Counted from the stretch's first letter, positions 35,913 to 44,072 are shown. The stretch is 64,000 bases of DNA from Pseudomonas sp. M30-35 (GCF_002163625.1 NZ_CP020892.1:3534001-3598000); one strand, 5' to 3'. Numbers and translations: made by a program. Notes: generated by a model from the sequence alone, not told the origin.

Positions 35913-36356
35913 ATGTCTCTCGAAATTCGCCCAGTAAGCTCCGCCGATCAGGCCGCCTGGCTGTCACTTTGGCAGGGTTATCAGCAGTTCTATGGAACCG
36001 AAATCAGTGCTGCGACCAGCGCCATTACCTGGCAGCGATTTCTCGACCCAACGGAGCCGATGCATGCGGCTATCGCCTGGCTAGACGGCAAGCCGGTTGG
36101 CGTTGTGCATTGGATATTTCATCGCTCGTGCTGGACTGTTGGCGACTACTGCTACCTGCAAGACTTATTCGTTGAGCAACAGCTGCGCGGTGCGGGTGTC
36201 GGTCGCAAGTTGATTGAGCATGTCTATGCACAAGCCAAAACGGCTGGTGCCTCACGCGTGCATTGGTTGACCCAGGAAACCAATACCGACGCCATGCAGC
36301 TCTACGACCGGATAGCCGACCGCCCGGGCTTTATCCAATACCGCAAAATATTCTGA
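35913..36356 (+). CDS. GNAT-family N-acetyltransferase
   Basis: This 147-residue GNAT protein shows the order LEIRPVSSADQAAWLSLWQG, then VGVVHWIFHRSCW (beta strand 3), YLQDLFVEQQLRGAGVGRKL (beta 4 and the RxxGxG/A acetyl-CoA loop) and WLTQETNTDAMQLYDRIA. The maximal frame overlaps paiB, but the ATG at 35913 lies 16 bases after the paiB stop and matches the family start. With PaiB it recalls the PaiA-PaiB pair of Bacillus, where PaiA acetylates polyamines. The substrate is inferred at best. Confidence 0.88.
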   Translation: MSLEIRPVSSADQAAWLSLWQGYQQFYGTEISAATSAITWQRFLDPTEPMHAAIAWLDGKPVGVVHWIFHRSCWTVGDYCYLQDLFVEQQLRGAGVGRKLIEHVYAQAKTAGASRVHWLTQETNTDAMQLYDRIADRPGFIQYRKIF

Positions 36357-36370
36357 TCGAGACGCCTTAA

Positions 36371-37063
36371 ATGACCTACCAACTCAATGATCGCCCAGTC
36401 GATTGGCAACCTGTGGCTCGGCCAGAGCGCGTGGTATTGCAAGGCAAATTTGTGCAGCTGGAACCACTCGATGCCAGCCGCCACGGCGATGACCTGTGGC
36501 ACGCACTGCAAGGCCCGGACTCCGACCCGAAGTTGTGGGCTTACCTGGCGGTTGGGCCATTTCTTGAACGCGCAGAGTTCGATGCTTGGCTCGCCGCCAA
36601 TCAGGCCAGTGCCGACCCGCTGTTCTTTAGCGTGATTGATAAAGCCAGCCAGCGTGCAGTCGGCCTGCTCAGCTATCTGCGAATCACCCCGAAAGACGGC
36701 ACCATTGAGATTGGCCACATCGCCTTTGGCCGTGTCATGCAGCGCTCACCGGGCTCAACTGAAACCCTTTGGCTACTGGCCAATTATGCAATGAGCGAAC
36801 TGGGTTACCGCCGACTGGAGTGGAAGTGCAATGCGCAAAATGCCCGCTCAATGCGCGCCGCCGAACGCCTTGGTTTTGTACAGGAAGGTATATTCCGCCA
36901 ACACATGGTGGTTAAAGGCTGTAACCGTGATACCGCGTGGTTCTCGATAGTCGACAGTGAATGGCCACGCTGCCGTGATGCCTTCAAACGCTGGTTGGAT
37001 GACGCTAACTTCGATAGCAACGGCCAGCAGATCAACAGCCTTGAAACGCTGCGCAAGCAATAA
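36371..37063 (+). CDS. RimJ/RimL-type GNAT acetyltransferase
   Basis: This 230-residue acetyltransferase is of the RimJ/RimL branch. It starts MTYQLNDRPVDWQ and contains LQGKFVQLEPLDASRHGDDL, then VGLLSYLRITPKDGTIEIGH (strand pair), NYAMSELGYRRLEWKCNAQN and SMRAAERLGFVQEGIFRQHM. It begins 14 bases after the other GNAT gene, so the three genes form one operon. Members with this architecture acetylate N-terminal amino groups or small amines; the substrate is not known. REP and IS110 sequences start directly after the stop codon. Confidence 0.88.
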   Translation: MTYQLNDRPVDWQPVARPERVVLQGKFVQLEPLDASRHGDDLWHALQGPDSDPKLWAYLAVGPFLERAEFDAWLAANQASADPLFFSVIDKASQRAVGLLSYLRITPKDGTIEIGHIAFGRVMQRSPGSTETLWLLANYAMSELGYRRLEWKCNAQNARSMRAAERLGFVQEGIFRQHMVVKGCNRDTAWFSIVDSEWPRCRDAFKRWLDDANFDSNGQQINSLETLRKQ

Positions 37064-37066
37064 TCC

Positions 37067-37160
37067 GCAGGGCGGACCAACGCGAAGCTTGTCCACCAGA
37101 CATCAACAAACAACCAAGCTCTGCGCCGCAAACGGCGGACAGAAAAGCGCTGTCCGCCCT
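37067..37160. repeat. REP pair (BIME), unit 1 of the array
   Basis: The forward unit GGGCGGACCAACGCGAAGCT, then TGTCCACC, is separated by about 37 bases from the inverted unit GGCGGACAGAAAAGCGCTGT, then CCGCCCT. The inverted unit loses its last two head bases (AC) because the IS110 element has inserted between CT and AC. The pair begins three bases after the stop codon of the GNAT gene. Confidence 0.85.
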
Positions 37161-37204
37161 TGTATCTCGACTACTGCTTATTTTAGAGCGATAGTTCCCG
37201 ATTG

Positions 37205-37360
37205 ATCCTCGGGGGAGCGAGTGCAAGCCGTGTCCGCCCTAAAGCTTCGAGCTTGTAACGTAGATAGCGCTGCACTCCTCCGCACTCATCCAGTAAGTCC
37301 GAACGGTATCCTGAGCCTCGAGCTCGCATCAGCAAGGTTGGACGGATGAAGTGATGATCG
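37205..37360 (+). ncRNA. Predicted bridge RNA of IS110 copy 1
   Basis: Two consecutive stem-loops lie in the 5' non-coding end. The target loop (37214-37281) is closed by GGAG(C)GAGTGCA and TGCACTCCTCC. It holds TGTCCGCCCT (37231-37240), identical to the left target flank including core CT, and CGTAG (37259-37263), complementary to core plus right flank CTACG. The donor loop (37283-37353) is closed by TCATCC/GGATGA and GTCC/GGAC. It holds ACGGTATC (37303-37310), identical to the element's right end, and CAAG (37333-37336), complementary to CTTG at core and left end. The order matches the bridge RNA of IS621. The transcript ends are approximate. Confidence 0.82.
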
Positions 37361-37386
37361 ACCTAACTCAATGAGGAGTAAGCGTC

Positions 37387-38361
37387 ATGACGATAGTTGT
37401 CGGCATCGACATAGCTAAACAGACCTTCGATATCGCCACTCTGCAAGATAACGGCAAGTACCGCACCAAAGCCAAGCTGAGTAATAACGCTGCGGGCTTT
37501 GAGGTCTTTCGGCAGTGGCTGCTTAAGCACGCTGAAGCCGATGCCTGGGTCGTAATGGAGGCCACTGGCATCTATCACGAAGCTTTGGCTGAGTGGCTGT
37601 TTAAGCTGGGTTACCGTGTTTGCGTCCTTAACCCCGCACAAATGGCCTATTACGCTCGCAGCCAGCTGCAGCGGGTAAAGACGGATAAAGTCGATGCCAA
37701 GCTCATCGCTGACTATGGCCGCAGGCATCAGACCGAACTACGAGCTTGGCAGCCTGAGCAGCCTTCTATTCGCCGTCTGAAAGCGTTAGTGCGCCGTTTG
37801 AAGGATTTGCAGGAGCTGGAGCAAATCGAACAAAACCGCCTAGATGTGACCAACGAACAGAAGGTCAGGGCGTCAATTGAATCGGTGCTTGAGCACTTGC
37901 GTCAACAAATCGATGAAACGCTAAAGGCGATCAAACAGCACTTCGATGACAACGACGATCTACGCGGCCAGCGAGACCTGCTAACCAGTATCGACGGCAT
38001 TGCGGACAGAACCGCAGCGCTTGTACTGGCGGAGTTGGGCGATATCGAACGCTTCGAAAGCAGCCGTGCGGTCACGGCCTTTGCCGGACTTAATCCCAGG
38101 TTACAAGAATCAGGAATGCTCAAAGGTCATGTGCGGATATCGCGCATGGGCTCAGTTAGGTTACGCGCCGGGCTTTATATGCCAGGTATCGTATCCATCA
38201 CTCGTAACCCCGCTATTCGGGCACTGGCTGAGCGAATGAGAGCCAATGGCAAAACGGGTAAACAGATCATCTGCGCAGCTATGCGCAAGCTGCTCTGCAT
38301 TGCCTACGGAGTACTAAAATCCGGAAAACCATTTGACCCTCTTCTCGCTATTGCAAGATGA
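37387..38361 (+). CDS. IS110-family DEDD transposase (copy 1)
   Basis: This 324-residue recombinase has an N-terminal RuvC-like DEDD domain. The acidic residues are in VVGIDIAKQTF near residue 7, VVMEATG near residue 58, and KTDKVDAKLIADYG near residues 98-112. A coiled-coil stretch (LKDLQELEQIEQNRLDVTNE) is central. The C-terminal Tnp domain includes LTSIDGIADRTAALVLAELG and VRISRMGSVRLRAGLYM with the expected catalytic serine. The protein would work with the bridge RNA to join donor and target DNA. GAGGAG lies nine bases before the ATG. Confidence 0.95.
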   Translation: MTIVVGIDIAKQTFDIATLQDNGKYRTKAKLSNNAAGFEVFRQWLLKHAEADAWVVMEATGIYHEALAEWLFKLGYRVCVLNPAQMAYYARSQLQRVKTDKVDAKLIADYGRRHQTELRAWQPEQPSIRRLKALVRRLKDLQELEQIEQNRLDVTNEQKVRASIESVLEHLRQQIDETLKAIKQHFDDNDDLRGQRDLLTSIDGIADRTAALVLAELGDIERFESSRAVTAFAGLNPRLQESGMLKGHVRISRMGSVRLRAGLYMPGIVSITRNPAIRALAERMRANGKTGKQIICAAMRKLLCIAYGVLKSGKPFDPLLAIAR

Positions 38362-38398
38362 GGATCAAGACGGTATCTACGGAATAAACATCAGCCGC

Positions 38399-38492
38399 GT
38401 AGGGGGTGACAACGCGAAGCTTGTCCACCAGTCATCAACAAACAACCAAGCTCTGCGCTGCAAATGGCGGACAGAAAAACGCTGTCCGCCCT
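38399..38492. repeat. REP pair (BIME), unit 2 of the array
   Basis: GTAGGGGGTGACAACGCGAA, then GCTTGTCCACC, forms the forward unit; GGCGGACAGAAAAACGCTGT, then CCGCCCT, the inverted unit, again interrupted before AC by an IS110 copy. It follows the 20 bases ACGGAATAAACATCAGCCGC, whose first two bases restore the head of unit 1 and which recur after copy 2. The unit differs at several positions from units 1 and 3. Confidence 0.85.
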
Positions 38493-38536
38493 TGTATCTC
38501 GACTACTGCTTATTTTAGAGCGATAGTTCCCGATTG

Positions 38537-38692
38537 ATCCTCGGGGGAGCGAGTGCAAGCCGTGTCCGCCCTAAAGCTTCGAGCTTGTAACGTAGATAGC
38601 GCTGCACTCCTCCGCACTCATCCAGCAAGTCCGAACGGTATCCTGAGCCTCGAGCTCGCATCAGCAAGGTTGGACGGATGAAGTGATGATCG
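38537..38692 (+). ncRNA. Predicted bridge RNA of IS110 copy 2
   Basis: It carries the same two stem-loops as copy 1 shifted by 1332 bases. The target guides TGTCCGCCCT and CGTAG are at 38563-38572 and 38591-38595, and the donor guide ACGGTATC is at 38635-38642. One difference, C for T at 38624, falls in the internal loop of the donor stem and leaves the guides unchanged. The guides again match the flanks of this copy. Confidence 0.8.
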
Positions 38693-38718
38693 ACCTAACT
38701 CAATGAGGAGTAAGCGTC

Positions 38719-39693
38719 ATGACGATAGTTGTCGGCATCGACATAGCTAAACAGACCTTCGATATCGCCACTCTGCAAGATAACGGCAAGTACCGCACCA
38801 AAGCCAAGCTGAGTAATAACGCTGCGGGCTTTGAGGTCTTTCGGCAGTGGCTGCTTAAGCACGCTGAAGCCGATGCCTGGGTCGTAATGGAGGCCACTGG
38901 CATCTATCACGAAGCTTTGGCTGAGTGGCTGTTTAAGCTGGGTTACCGTGTTTGCGTCCTTAACCCCGCACAAATGGCCTATTACGCTCGCAGCCAGCTG
39001 CAGCGGGTAAAGACGGATAAAGTCGATGCCAAGCTCATCGCTGACTATGGCCGCAGGCATCAGACCGAACTACGAGCTTGGCAGCCTGAGCAGCCTTCTA
39101 TTCGCCGTCTGAAAGCGTTAGTGCGCCGTTTGAAGGATTTGCAGGAGCTGGAGCAAATCGAACAAAACCGCCTAGATGTGACCAACGAACAGAAGGTCAG
39201 GGCGTCAATTGAATCGGTGCTTGAGCACTTGCGTCAACAAATCGATGAAACGCTAAAGGCGATCAAACAGCACTTCGATGACAACGACGATCTACGCGGC
39301 CAGCGAGACCTGCTAACCAGTATCGATGGCATTGCGGACAGAACCGCAGCGCTTGTACTGGCGGAGTTGGGCGATATCGAACGCTTCGAAAGCAGCCGTG
39401 CGGTCACGGCCTTTGCCGGACTTAATCCCAGGTTACAAGAATCAGGAATGCTCAAAGGTCATGTGCGGATATCGCGCATGGGCTCAGTTAGGTTACGCGC
39501 CGGGCTTTATATGCCAGGTATCGTATCCATCACTCGTAACCCCGCTATTCGGGCACTGGCTGAGCGAATGAGAGCCAATGGCAAAACGGGTAAACAGATC
39601 ATCTGCGCAGCTATGCGCAAGCTGCTCTGCATTGCCTACGGAGTACTAAAATCCGGAAAACCATTTGATCCTCTTCTCGCTATTGCAAGATGA
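38719..39693 (+). CDS. IS110-family DEDD transposase (copy 2)
   Basis: The 324-residue protein is identical to that of copy 1; the coding differences are synonymous (T for C in GATGGC at 39327, and GATCCT instead of GACCCT near the end). All DEDD and serine residues are intact, so both copies could be active. The stop codon is 15 bases from the right end of the element. Confidence 0.95.
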   Translation: MTIVVGIDIAKQTFDIATLQDNGKYRTKAKLSNNAAGFEVFRQWLLKHAEADAWVVMEATGIYHEALAEWLFKLGYRVCVLNPAQMAYYARSQLQRVKTDKVDAKLIADYGRRHQTELRAWQPEQPSIRRLKALVRRLKDLQELEQIEQNRLDVTNEQKVRASIESVLEHLRQQIDETLKAIKQHFDDNDDLRGQRDLLTSIDGIADRTAALVLAELGDIERFESSRAVTAFAGLNPRLQESGMLKGHVRISRMGSVRLRAGLYMPGIVSITRNPAIRALAERMRANGKTGKQIICAAMRKLLCIAYGVLKSGKPFDPLLAIAR

Positions 39694-39730
39694 GGATCAA
39701 GACGGTATCTACGGAATAAACATCAGCCGC

Positions 39731-39825
39731 GTAGGGTGGACAACGCGAAGCTTGTCCACCAGATATCGACAAACAACCAAGCTCTGCGCTGCAAATGGTG
39801 GACAGAAAAGCGCTGTCCACCCTAC
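39731..39825. repeat. REP pair (BIME), unit 3, with intact heads
   Basis: GTAGGGTGGACAACGCGAAG, then CTTGTCCACC (39731-39760), and the inverted unit GGTGGACAGAAAAGCGCTGT, then CCACCCTAC (39797-39825), form the complete, uninterrupted pair. Its head GTCCACC-CT-AC differs from the guide TGTCCGCCCT at one base and has no IS110 inserted. It ends 12 bases from the moaE stop. Confidence 0.88.
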
Positions 39826-39837
39826 CGTTGACTGGAC

Positions 39838-40293
39838 TTAATCCTGCTTCCAGCGTTGCGCTGCTTGTTGGTCGCTGCAACGCCCCTCGACCCAGCGCGG
39901 GCCGTCTGCGGTGTCTTCTTTTTTCCAGAATGGCGCACGGGTTTTCAGATAATCCATGATAAAGGCACAGGCCTCGAAGGCTGCGTCACGATGAGCACTG
40001 CTGGTTCCGACAAACACAATCGGTTCACCGGGTTCCAGCCGGCCAATGCGATGGATCAACTCGACCTTGAGTAACGGCCAGCGCTCGGCAGCCTCATCAA
40101 CAATTTTGCCAAGCGCCTTTTCGGTCATGCCGGGAAAATGTTCGAGGAACATGCCGCCGACATCACGTCCATCGTTGAAGTCGCGTACATAACCCACAAA
40201 GGTCACTACGGCGCCGACACCGAGATTTTGCGCGTGCAGTGTGTTGAGTTCGACTCCAGGGTCGAACGCATCAAGCTGAACCCGAATGCTCAT
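39838..40293 (-). CDS. moaE: MoaE, large subunit of molybdopterin synthase
   Basis: MoaE, with thiocarboxylated MoaD, inserts sulfur into cyclic pyranopterin monophosphate to make molybdopterin. The 151-residue protein shows GAVVTFVGYVRDFNDGRDVG near residues 27-46, HRIGRLEPGEPIVFVGTSSA near 80-100, and HRDAAFEACAFIMDYLKTRA, then PFWKKE, which carries the conserved lysines. It is the last gene of moaC-moaD-moaE, two bases after moaD. REP unit 3 follows the stop. Confidence 0.93.
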   Translation of the reverse strand: MSIRVQLDAFDPGVELNTLHAQNLGVGAVVTFVGYVRDFNDGRDVGGMFLEHFPGMTEKALGKIVDEAAERWPLLKVELIHRIGRLEPGEPIVFVGTSSAHRDAAFEACAFIMDYLKTRAPFWKKEDTADGPRWVEGRCSDQQAAQRWKQD

Positions 40294-40295
40294 CG

Positions 40296-40544
40296 CTAGC
40301 CTCCGGTGACCGTTGGGAAAAACGCCACTTCATCACCTTCAGTCACGGCTTCATCGAGGCTGCACAGCTCTTGATTGCGCGCGCACATTAAATTCTGCTC
40401 AGCCAGCACCTGCCAGACGCCACCGCGCGCCAACAAAAACTCACGCACGTCGTTAAGCGTGGCGAAGCTGGCACTGTTGCTCAGTTGCTCACCATCAAGG
40501 CCCAAGGCTTCACGGTAGCGGGCAAAGTACTGCACACGAATCAT
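40296..40544 (-). CDS. moaD: MoaD, sulfur-carrier subunit of molybdopterin synthase
   Basis: MoaD is the small ubiquitin-like subunit that carries the thiocarboxylate used by MoaE. The 82-residue protein starts [20 protein letters not shown] and ends in the required double glycine (FFPTVTGG). The start codon overlaps the moaC stop by four bases (ATGA), which suggests translational coupling. It lies between moaC and moaE in the same leftward operon. Confidence 0.93.
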   Translation of the reverse strand: MIRVQYFARYREALGLDGEQLSNSASFATLNDVREFLLARGGVWQVLAEQNLMCARNQELCSLDEAVTEGDEVAFFPTVTGG

Positions 40545-41032
40545 TGTTCACCTTCCACTTGCAGCGCGTCGTGTTTGAAGTGCCCGCTCTTGCCGCCGAT
40601 TTTTTCCAGCAAGCGCACGCTCTCAATCGTCATGCCACGATCAACCGCTTTGCACATATCATAAATAGTCAGCGCAGCGACGCTGGCGGCGGTCAGCGCT
40701 TCCATCTCCACCCCGGTTTGCCCGCTCAGTTTGCATCGCGCCTGAATACGCACGGCGTCGGTGCCCTCGGCACTCAACTCAACTTTGACGCTGGTTAGCA
40801 TCAGTGGATGACACAGCGGTATCAGGTCTGAAGTTTTTTTCGCCGCCTGAATACCCGCGATACGGGCGACCGCGAAGACATCACCTTTCGGGTGGTCACC
40901 TTCGACAATCATTTGCAGGGTCTGCGGGCACATGCGCACCAGCGCCTCGGCCACAGCCTCACGAACGGTTGATGACTTGTCGCTGACATCGACCATATTG
41001 GCACGGCCTTGTGAATCAAGATGAGTGAGCAC
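40541..41032 (-). CDS. moaC: MoaC, cyclic pyranopterin monophosphate synthase
   Basis: MoaC converts the MoaA product into cyclic pyranopterin monophosphate, the second step of molybdenum cofactor synthesis. The 163-residue protein starts (M/V)[18 protein letters not shown]. Conserved parts include [20 protein letters not shown] with the catalytic lysine and histidine region, and [20 protein letters not shown], then CKAVDRGM. The frame extends upstream to 41089, but the family N-terminus and GGAG seven bases upstream support a GTG start at 41032. It is the first gene of the moaCDE operon. Confidence 0.93.
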   Translation of the reverse strand: MLTHLDSQGRANMVDVSDKSSTVREAVAEALVRMCPQTLQMIVEGDHPKGDVFAVARIAGIQAAKKTSDLIPLCHPLMLTSVKVELSAEGTDAVRIQARCKLSGQTGVEMEALTAASVAALTIYDMCKAVDRGMTIESVRLLEKIGGKSGHFKHDALQVEGEQ

Positions 41033-41128
41033 AGCGTTACTCCGATCTAGGATGGCTCGATTGTAAACCTCAGAGTCAGGTTTCGGCACCCGCGAATATC
41101 AATTAGTGTCCAGCTCAGTCCCATAAAA

Positions 41129-41158
41129 AAGCCCTGCAAGCTCACGCTGGCAGGGCTT
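41129..41158 (-). terminator. Intrinsic terminator of phoH
   Basis: Read leftward, AAGCCCTGC and GCAGGGCTT form a 9-bp perfect stem around a 12-base loop and are followed by a run of T. It lies 16 bases after the phoH-type stop and separates that gene from moaC. Confidence 0.9.
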
Positions 41159-41174
41159 CTCGGCTTACCGCGTA

Positions 41175-42566
41175 TTACATGTGGGTTTCTGCGTACTCCG
41201 CCAGGATCGAACGCGGTACGCCCTGTAAGGTGATGTGCACACCATGGGAGAAGTCTTTGAATCGCTCCGTCAGGTAGGTCAGGCCAGAACTTGGCGCCGA
41301 CAAATAAGGCGTATCGATTTGCGCCAGGTTACCCAGGCAAATCACCTTGGAACCGGTCCCCGCACGGGTGATGATGGTTTTCATCTGATGTGGTGTAAGG
41401 TTCTGACACTCGTCAATCAGGATCAGGCTCTGCTGGAAGCTGCGTCCGCGAATATAGTTGAGGGATTTAAACTGCAGTGGCACTTTCTGCAGAATGTAGT
41501 CAACACTGCCATGGGTGTTTTCATCTTCCATATGCAGGGCTTCAAGGTTGTCGGTAATTGCGCCGAGCCATGGCTCCATTTTCTCGGCCTCGGTGCCCGG
41601 CAAGAAACCAATTTCCTGATCGAGCCCTTGCACGCTACGGGTCGCGATGATGCGTCGGTAACGCTTGCTGACCATGGTTTGTTCAATGGCTGCAGCCAAG
41701 GCCAGAATGGTCTTACCCGAGCCTGCCGCACCCGACAGGTTGACCAGATGGATGTCCGGATCAAGTAAGGCATAGAGCGCTAACGCCTGATAGATATCGC
41801 GCGGTTTGAGCCCCCACGCCTCCTGGTGCATCAATGGCTCCTGATGCAGATCCAGAATCAGGATCTCACCTTCATCGATCTCCTTGATCCAGCCGACAAA
41901 GCCTTGCTCATCAATGATGAACTCATTGACATGAACTGACGGCAGGTTGTCGGTGAGCTGCACACGGTGCCAGGTTTTGCCATGGTCCTGGCGGGTTTCA
42001 ACTTTACTCACACGGTCCCAGAAACCGCCTGACATGTTGTGATAGCCCTGCGACAGCAGGGAAACGTCATCAACCAGTTGGTCAGTGTGATAATCCTCGG
42101 AGTCAATGCCACAGGCCCGCGCCTTCAAGCGCATATTGATGTCTTTGGTGACCAGCACCACTGACAATCCCGGACGTCGTGACTTTAGCTCGACCAGTTG
42201 GTTGATGATTTTGTTGTCATTGAGGTCTTCCGGCAGCCAGGTGACAGGGGCTGCGCTTTTGCTCATCAGAATCGATAAAAAGCCGCATGCGCCGCTCTTC
42301 TCACGCTGAATCGGTACGCCGTGCTCCACTTCTTCAGGTAATGCGCTCCCTAGAATCTTGTCGATCAATCGGATCGCCTGACGGCATTCAGCAGCTACAC
42401 CTTGCTTACCTGTTTTGAGCTTGTCCAACTCCTCCAATACAGTCATCGGGATGGCGACGTGGTGTTCCTCGAAATTGAGCAACGCATTGGGGTCGTGGAT
42501 CAACACATTGGTATCGAGGGCGTAGAGGGTTGGAGCGGTGGGCTTGCAGCGTCCGTGGTCATCCAT
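41175..42566 (-). CDS. PIN-PhoH fusion protein (PhoH2/YlaK type)
   Basis: This 463-residue protein joins an N-terminal PIN ribonuclease domain (residues 12-150; LYALDTNVLIHDPNALLNFE with the first acidic residue, then TVLEELDKLKTG and VVLVTKDINMRLKARACGID) to a PhoH ATPase domain (residues 245-455). Walker A is LSGAAGSGKTILAL near residue 280 and Walker B is LILIDECQNLTPHQMK near residue 390. Related PhoH2 proteins unwind and cleave RNA. The gene is single and leftward, with its own terminator. Its role in Pseudomonas is not well defined. Confidence 0.92.
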   Translation of the reverse strand: MDDHGRCKPTAPTLYALDTNVLIHDPNALLNFEEHHVAIPMTVLEELDKLKTGKQGVAAECRQAIRLIDKILGSALPEEVEHGVPIQREKSGACGFLSILMSKSAAPVTWLPEDLNDNKIINQLVELKSRRPGLSVVLVTKDINMRLKARACGIDSEDYHTDQLVDDVSLLSQGYHNMSGGFWDRVSKVETRQDHGKTWHRVQLTDNLPSVHVNEFIIDEQGFVGWIKEIDEGEILILDLHQEPLMHQEAWGLKPRDIYQALALYALLDPDIHLVNLSGAAGSGKTILALAAAIEQTMVSKRYRRIIATRSVQGLDQEIGFLPGTEAEKMEPWLGAITDNLEALHMEDENTHGSVDYILQKVPLQFKSLNYIRGRSFQQSLILIDECQNLTPHQMKTIITRAGTGSKVICLGNLAQIDTPYLSAPSSGLTYLTERFKDFSHGVHITLQGVPRSILAEYAETHM

Positions 42567-43252
42567 ACTCGTTCACCTTCTGGTAGAAGCTAAGCAACGG
42601 AATGCCAGATCAGCGCTCCGCTGCACAGGACCGCCGACTTCTCAGGGGCGTCTGAGAAGCTGCAAACAAGGTGAAGAGCAATATCGCCACCTGACTGCAG
42701 GGTTCGGCGTCTGTCTTCTTTGATACTCCAAAAAACATGACAGTTAAACGAACATTTCAGTTTTTTTATGTTTATTTGTCGGATAGACGAATAGCGCTTG
42801 GCGAGCTGGCATTGTGCCGTTAAAGTCGGAAGTCCTATCGCTGCTTTTGTCTGTAAAAATTCCGCTTTTCAGGCATTTCTCTGCACTCTGTCACAGCCTT
42901 ACACCCGTCTTAAAAATACGTCTGGGCCTGTAAACCCCCGCTTTGATTGACCACCCTCCTGCACTAACCGTCTTTAATCTGCGCCAATTGCGACTTATAG
43001 CCATCGGCTATCACCAGAGAAAGCCCCACGGCGGTTGATATCTCGCCCAGCGCAGGCCCGTGTGACTCATGTTTGTGTAGTGAGAGCCAATGCGGCCGGT
43101 GCGTGGCCATGTACCAATGCAGCTCTCAACGCCGCTCATTTCGGTCTTCCGCCTATCAGGCAATGCTTAATAAGCTTTGCGTATTGGCTTAATAGCTAGA
43201 GTCCGGGTACTCGCTGGCCTAAAATCCCCCCAGACTTTAAGGAGCAGACTTT
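42567..43252. other. Long non-coding region between phoH and yaaA
   Basis: These 686 bases contain no gene I can support in any frame. A purine-poor stretch (about 42740-42775, TTTTTTATGTTTATTTG) and a downstream region leading to the yaaA ribosome-binding site AAGGAG at 43240 are the only features that stand out. A small RNA cannot be excluded. Confidence 0.45.
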
Positions 43253-44032
43253 ATGCTGATGGTGATTTCTCCGGCGAAAACCCTCGATTACGAAACTTTG
43301 CCTGTGACCGAACGCTTTACCTTGCCGCAACATCTCGAGCATGCCAGCGATTTGATCAACCTGTTGCGCGATTACTCACCGCAGCAAATCGCTGAGCTGA
43401 TGCATTTGTCGGACAAACTTGCAGGCCTGAATGCTGCCCGCTTTGGCAGTTGGTCAGCGAAGTTCACCCCAGAAAACGCTAAACAAGCATTGCTGGCGTT
43501 CAAAGGTGACGTCTACACCGGCTTAGCCGCAGACGACTTCACAGAGAGCGACTTTGACTTTGCCCAGCAGCATCTGCGTATGCTCTCGGGGCTTTACGGC
43601 CTCTTGCGCCCGCTGGATTTAATGCAGCCTTATCGGTTGGAAATGGGTACCAAGCTGCAAACCCCACGCGGCAAGGATTTGTATGCCTTCTGGGGTGATC
43701 GCATCAGCGGTTGGTTGAATGAGGCGCTGGCCGAGCAAGGCGATGATGTCTTGCTCAATCTGGCTTCAAATGAATACTTCTCAGCGGTTAAGCGTAAAGC
43801 ACTCAATGCCCGTGTGATTAACACCGAGTTCCGTGACGAAAAAAATGGTGAGTACAAAATCATCAGCTTTTACGCCAAAAAAGCGCGCGGTCTGATGGCC
43901 CGTTACGTGATCAAAGAAAAAATTTCCGACGTGCAGGGCTTAAAGGATTTTAGCGATCAAGGCTATCGCTATGCGCCAGATCGCTCGAAACCTGACAATC
44001 TGGTATTCCTCCGCGAGCAACAAAACGCCTGA
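43253..44032 (+). CDS. yaaA: YaaA, peroxide stress protein
   Basis: This 259-residue protein matches YaaA, which in E. coli limits intracellular iron and DNA damage during peroxide stress. It begins [20 protein letters not shown]. Other conserved parts are [20 protein letters not shown], then [33 protein letters not shown] and VFLREQQ at the end. AAGGAG lies before the start codon. It is a single gene upstream of, and in the same direction as, the alginate operon, with its own downstream palindrome. Confidence 0.92.
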   Translation: MLMVISPAKTLDYETLPVTERFTLPQHLEHASDLINLLRDYSPQQIAELMHLSDKLAGLNAARFGSWSAKFTPENAKQALLAFKGDVYTGLAADDFTESDFDFAQQHLRMLSGLYGLLRPLDLMQPYRLEMGTKLQTPRGKDLYAFWGDRISGWLNEALAEQGDDVLLNLASNEYFSAVKRKALNARVINTEFRDEKNGEYKIISFYAKKARGLMARYVIKEKISDVQGLKDFSDQGYRYAPDRSKPDNLVFLREQQNA

Positions 44033-44046
44033 CACCTCTCCTCTTC

Positions 44047-44072
44047 CAGCGGGTTGAATATTCAACTCGCTG
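44047..44072. terminator. 26-bp near-perfect palindrome after yaaA
   Basis: CAGCGGGTTGAAT and ATTCAACTCGCTG meet directly, with one mismatched pair and no loop bases beyond the stem turn. It lies 15 bases after the yaaA stop. It could be a terminator or a protein-binding palindrome; there is no T-tract. Confidence 0.5.

Larger units (their letters stand above)
37161..38376 (+). mobile_element. IS110-group insertion sequence, copy 1
   Basis: This element of 1216 bases, not counting the core, lies between two CT dinucleotides (37159-37160 and 38377-38378). It has a long 5' non-coding end (226 bases), one DEDD transposase gene and only 15 non-coding bases after it, the layout of the IS110 rather than the IS1111 group. 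It has no long terminal inverted repeats or target duplication beyond the CT core. Removing it restores the REP end GTCCGCC-CT-AC. A near-identical second copy follows 1332 bases later. Confidence 0.92.
38493..39708 (+). mobile_element. IS110-group insertion sequence, copy 2
   Basis: This second copy lies between CT at 38491-38492 and CT at 39709-39710, offset from copy 1 by 1332 bases. I noticed only three base differences between the copies (C for T at 38624, T for C at 39327, T for C at 39669). The insertion point in the REP head is the same as in copy 1. Two insertions or a tandem duplication through the flanking REP could explain the pair. Confidence 0.92.

Noticed and set aside
37363..37728. 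A 121-residue leftward open frame inside IS110 (repeated at 38695-39060)
   Set aside because: It is antisense to the transposase, identical in both copies only because the copies are, and has no ribosome-binding site or recognisable domain.
29415..39710. A genomic island or prophage bounded by the IS elements
   Set aside because: The genes between the IS3 and IS110 elements (ppnN, MocR-paiB-GNAT) are ordinary chromosomal genes with base composition like their surroundings, and no integrase, tRNA or attachment repeat is seen.
37067..39825. CRISPR-like array
   Set aside because: Only three repeat units are present, they are palindromic REP pairs with long insertions, and no cas genes are nearby.
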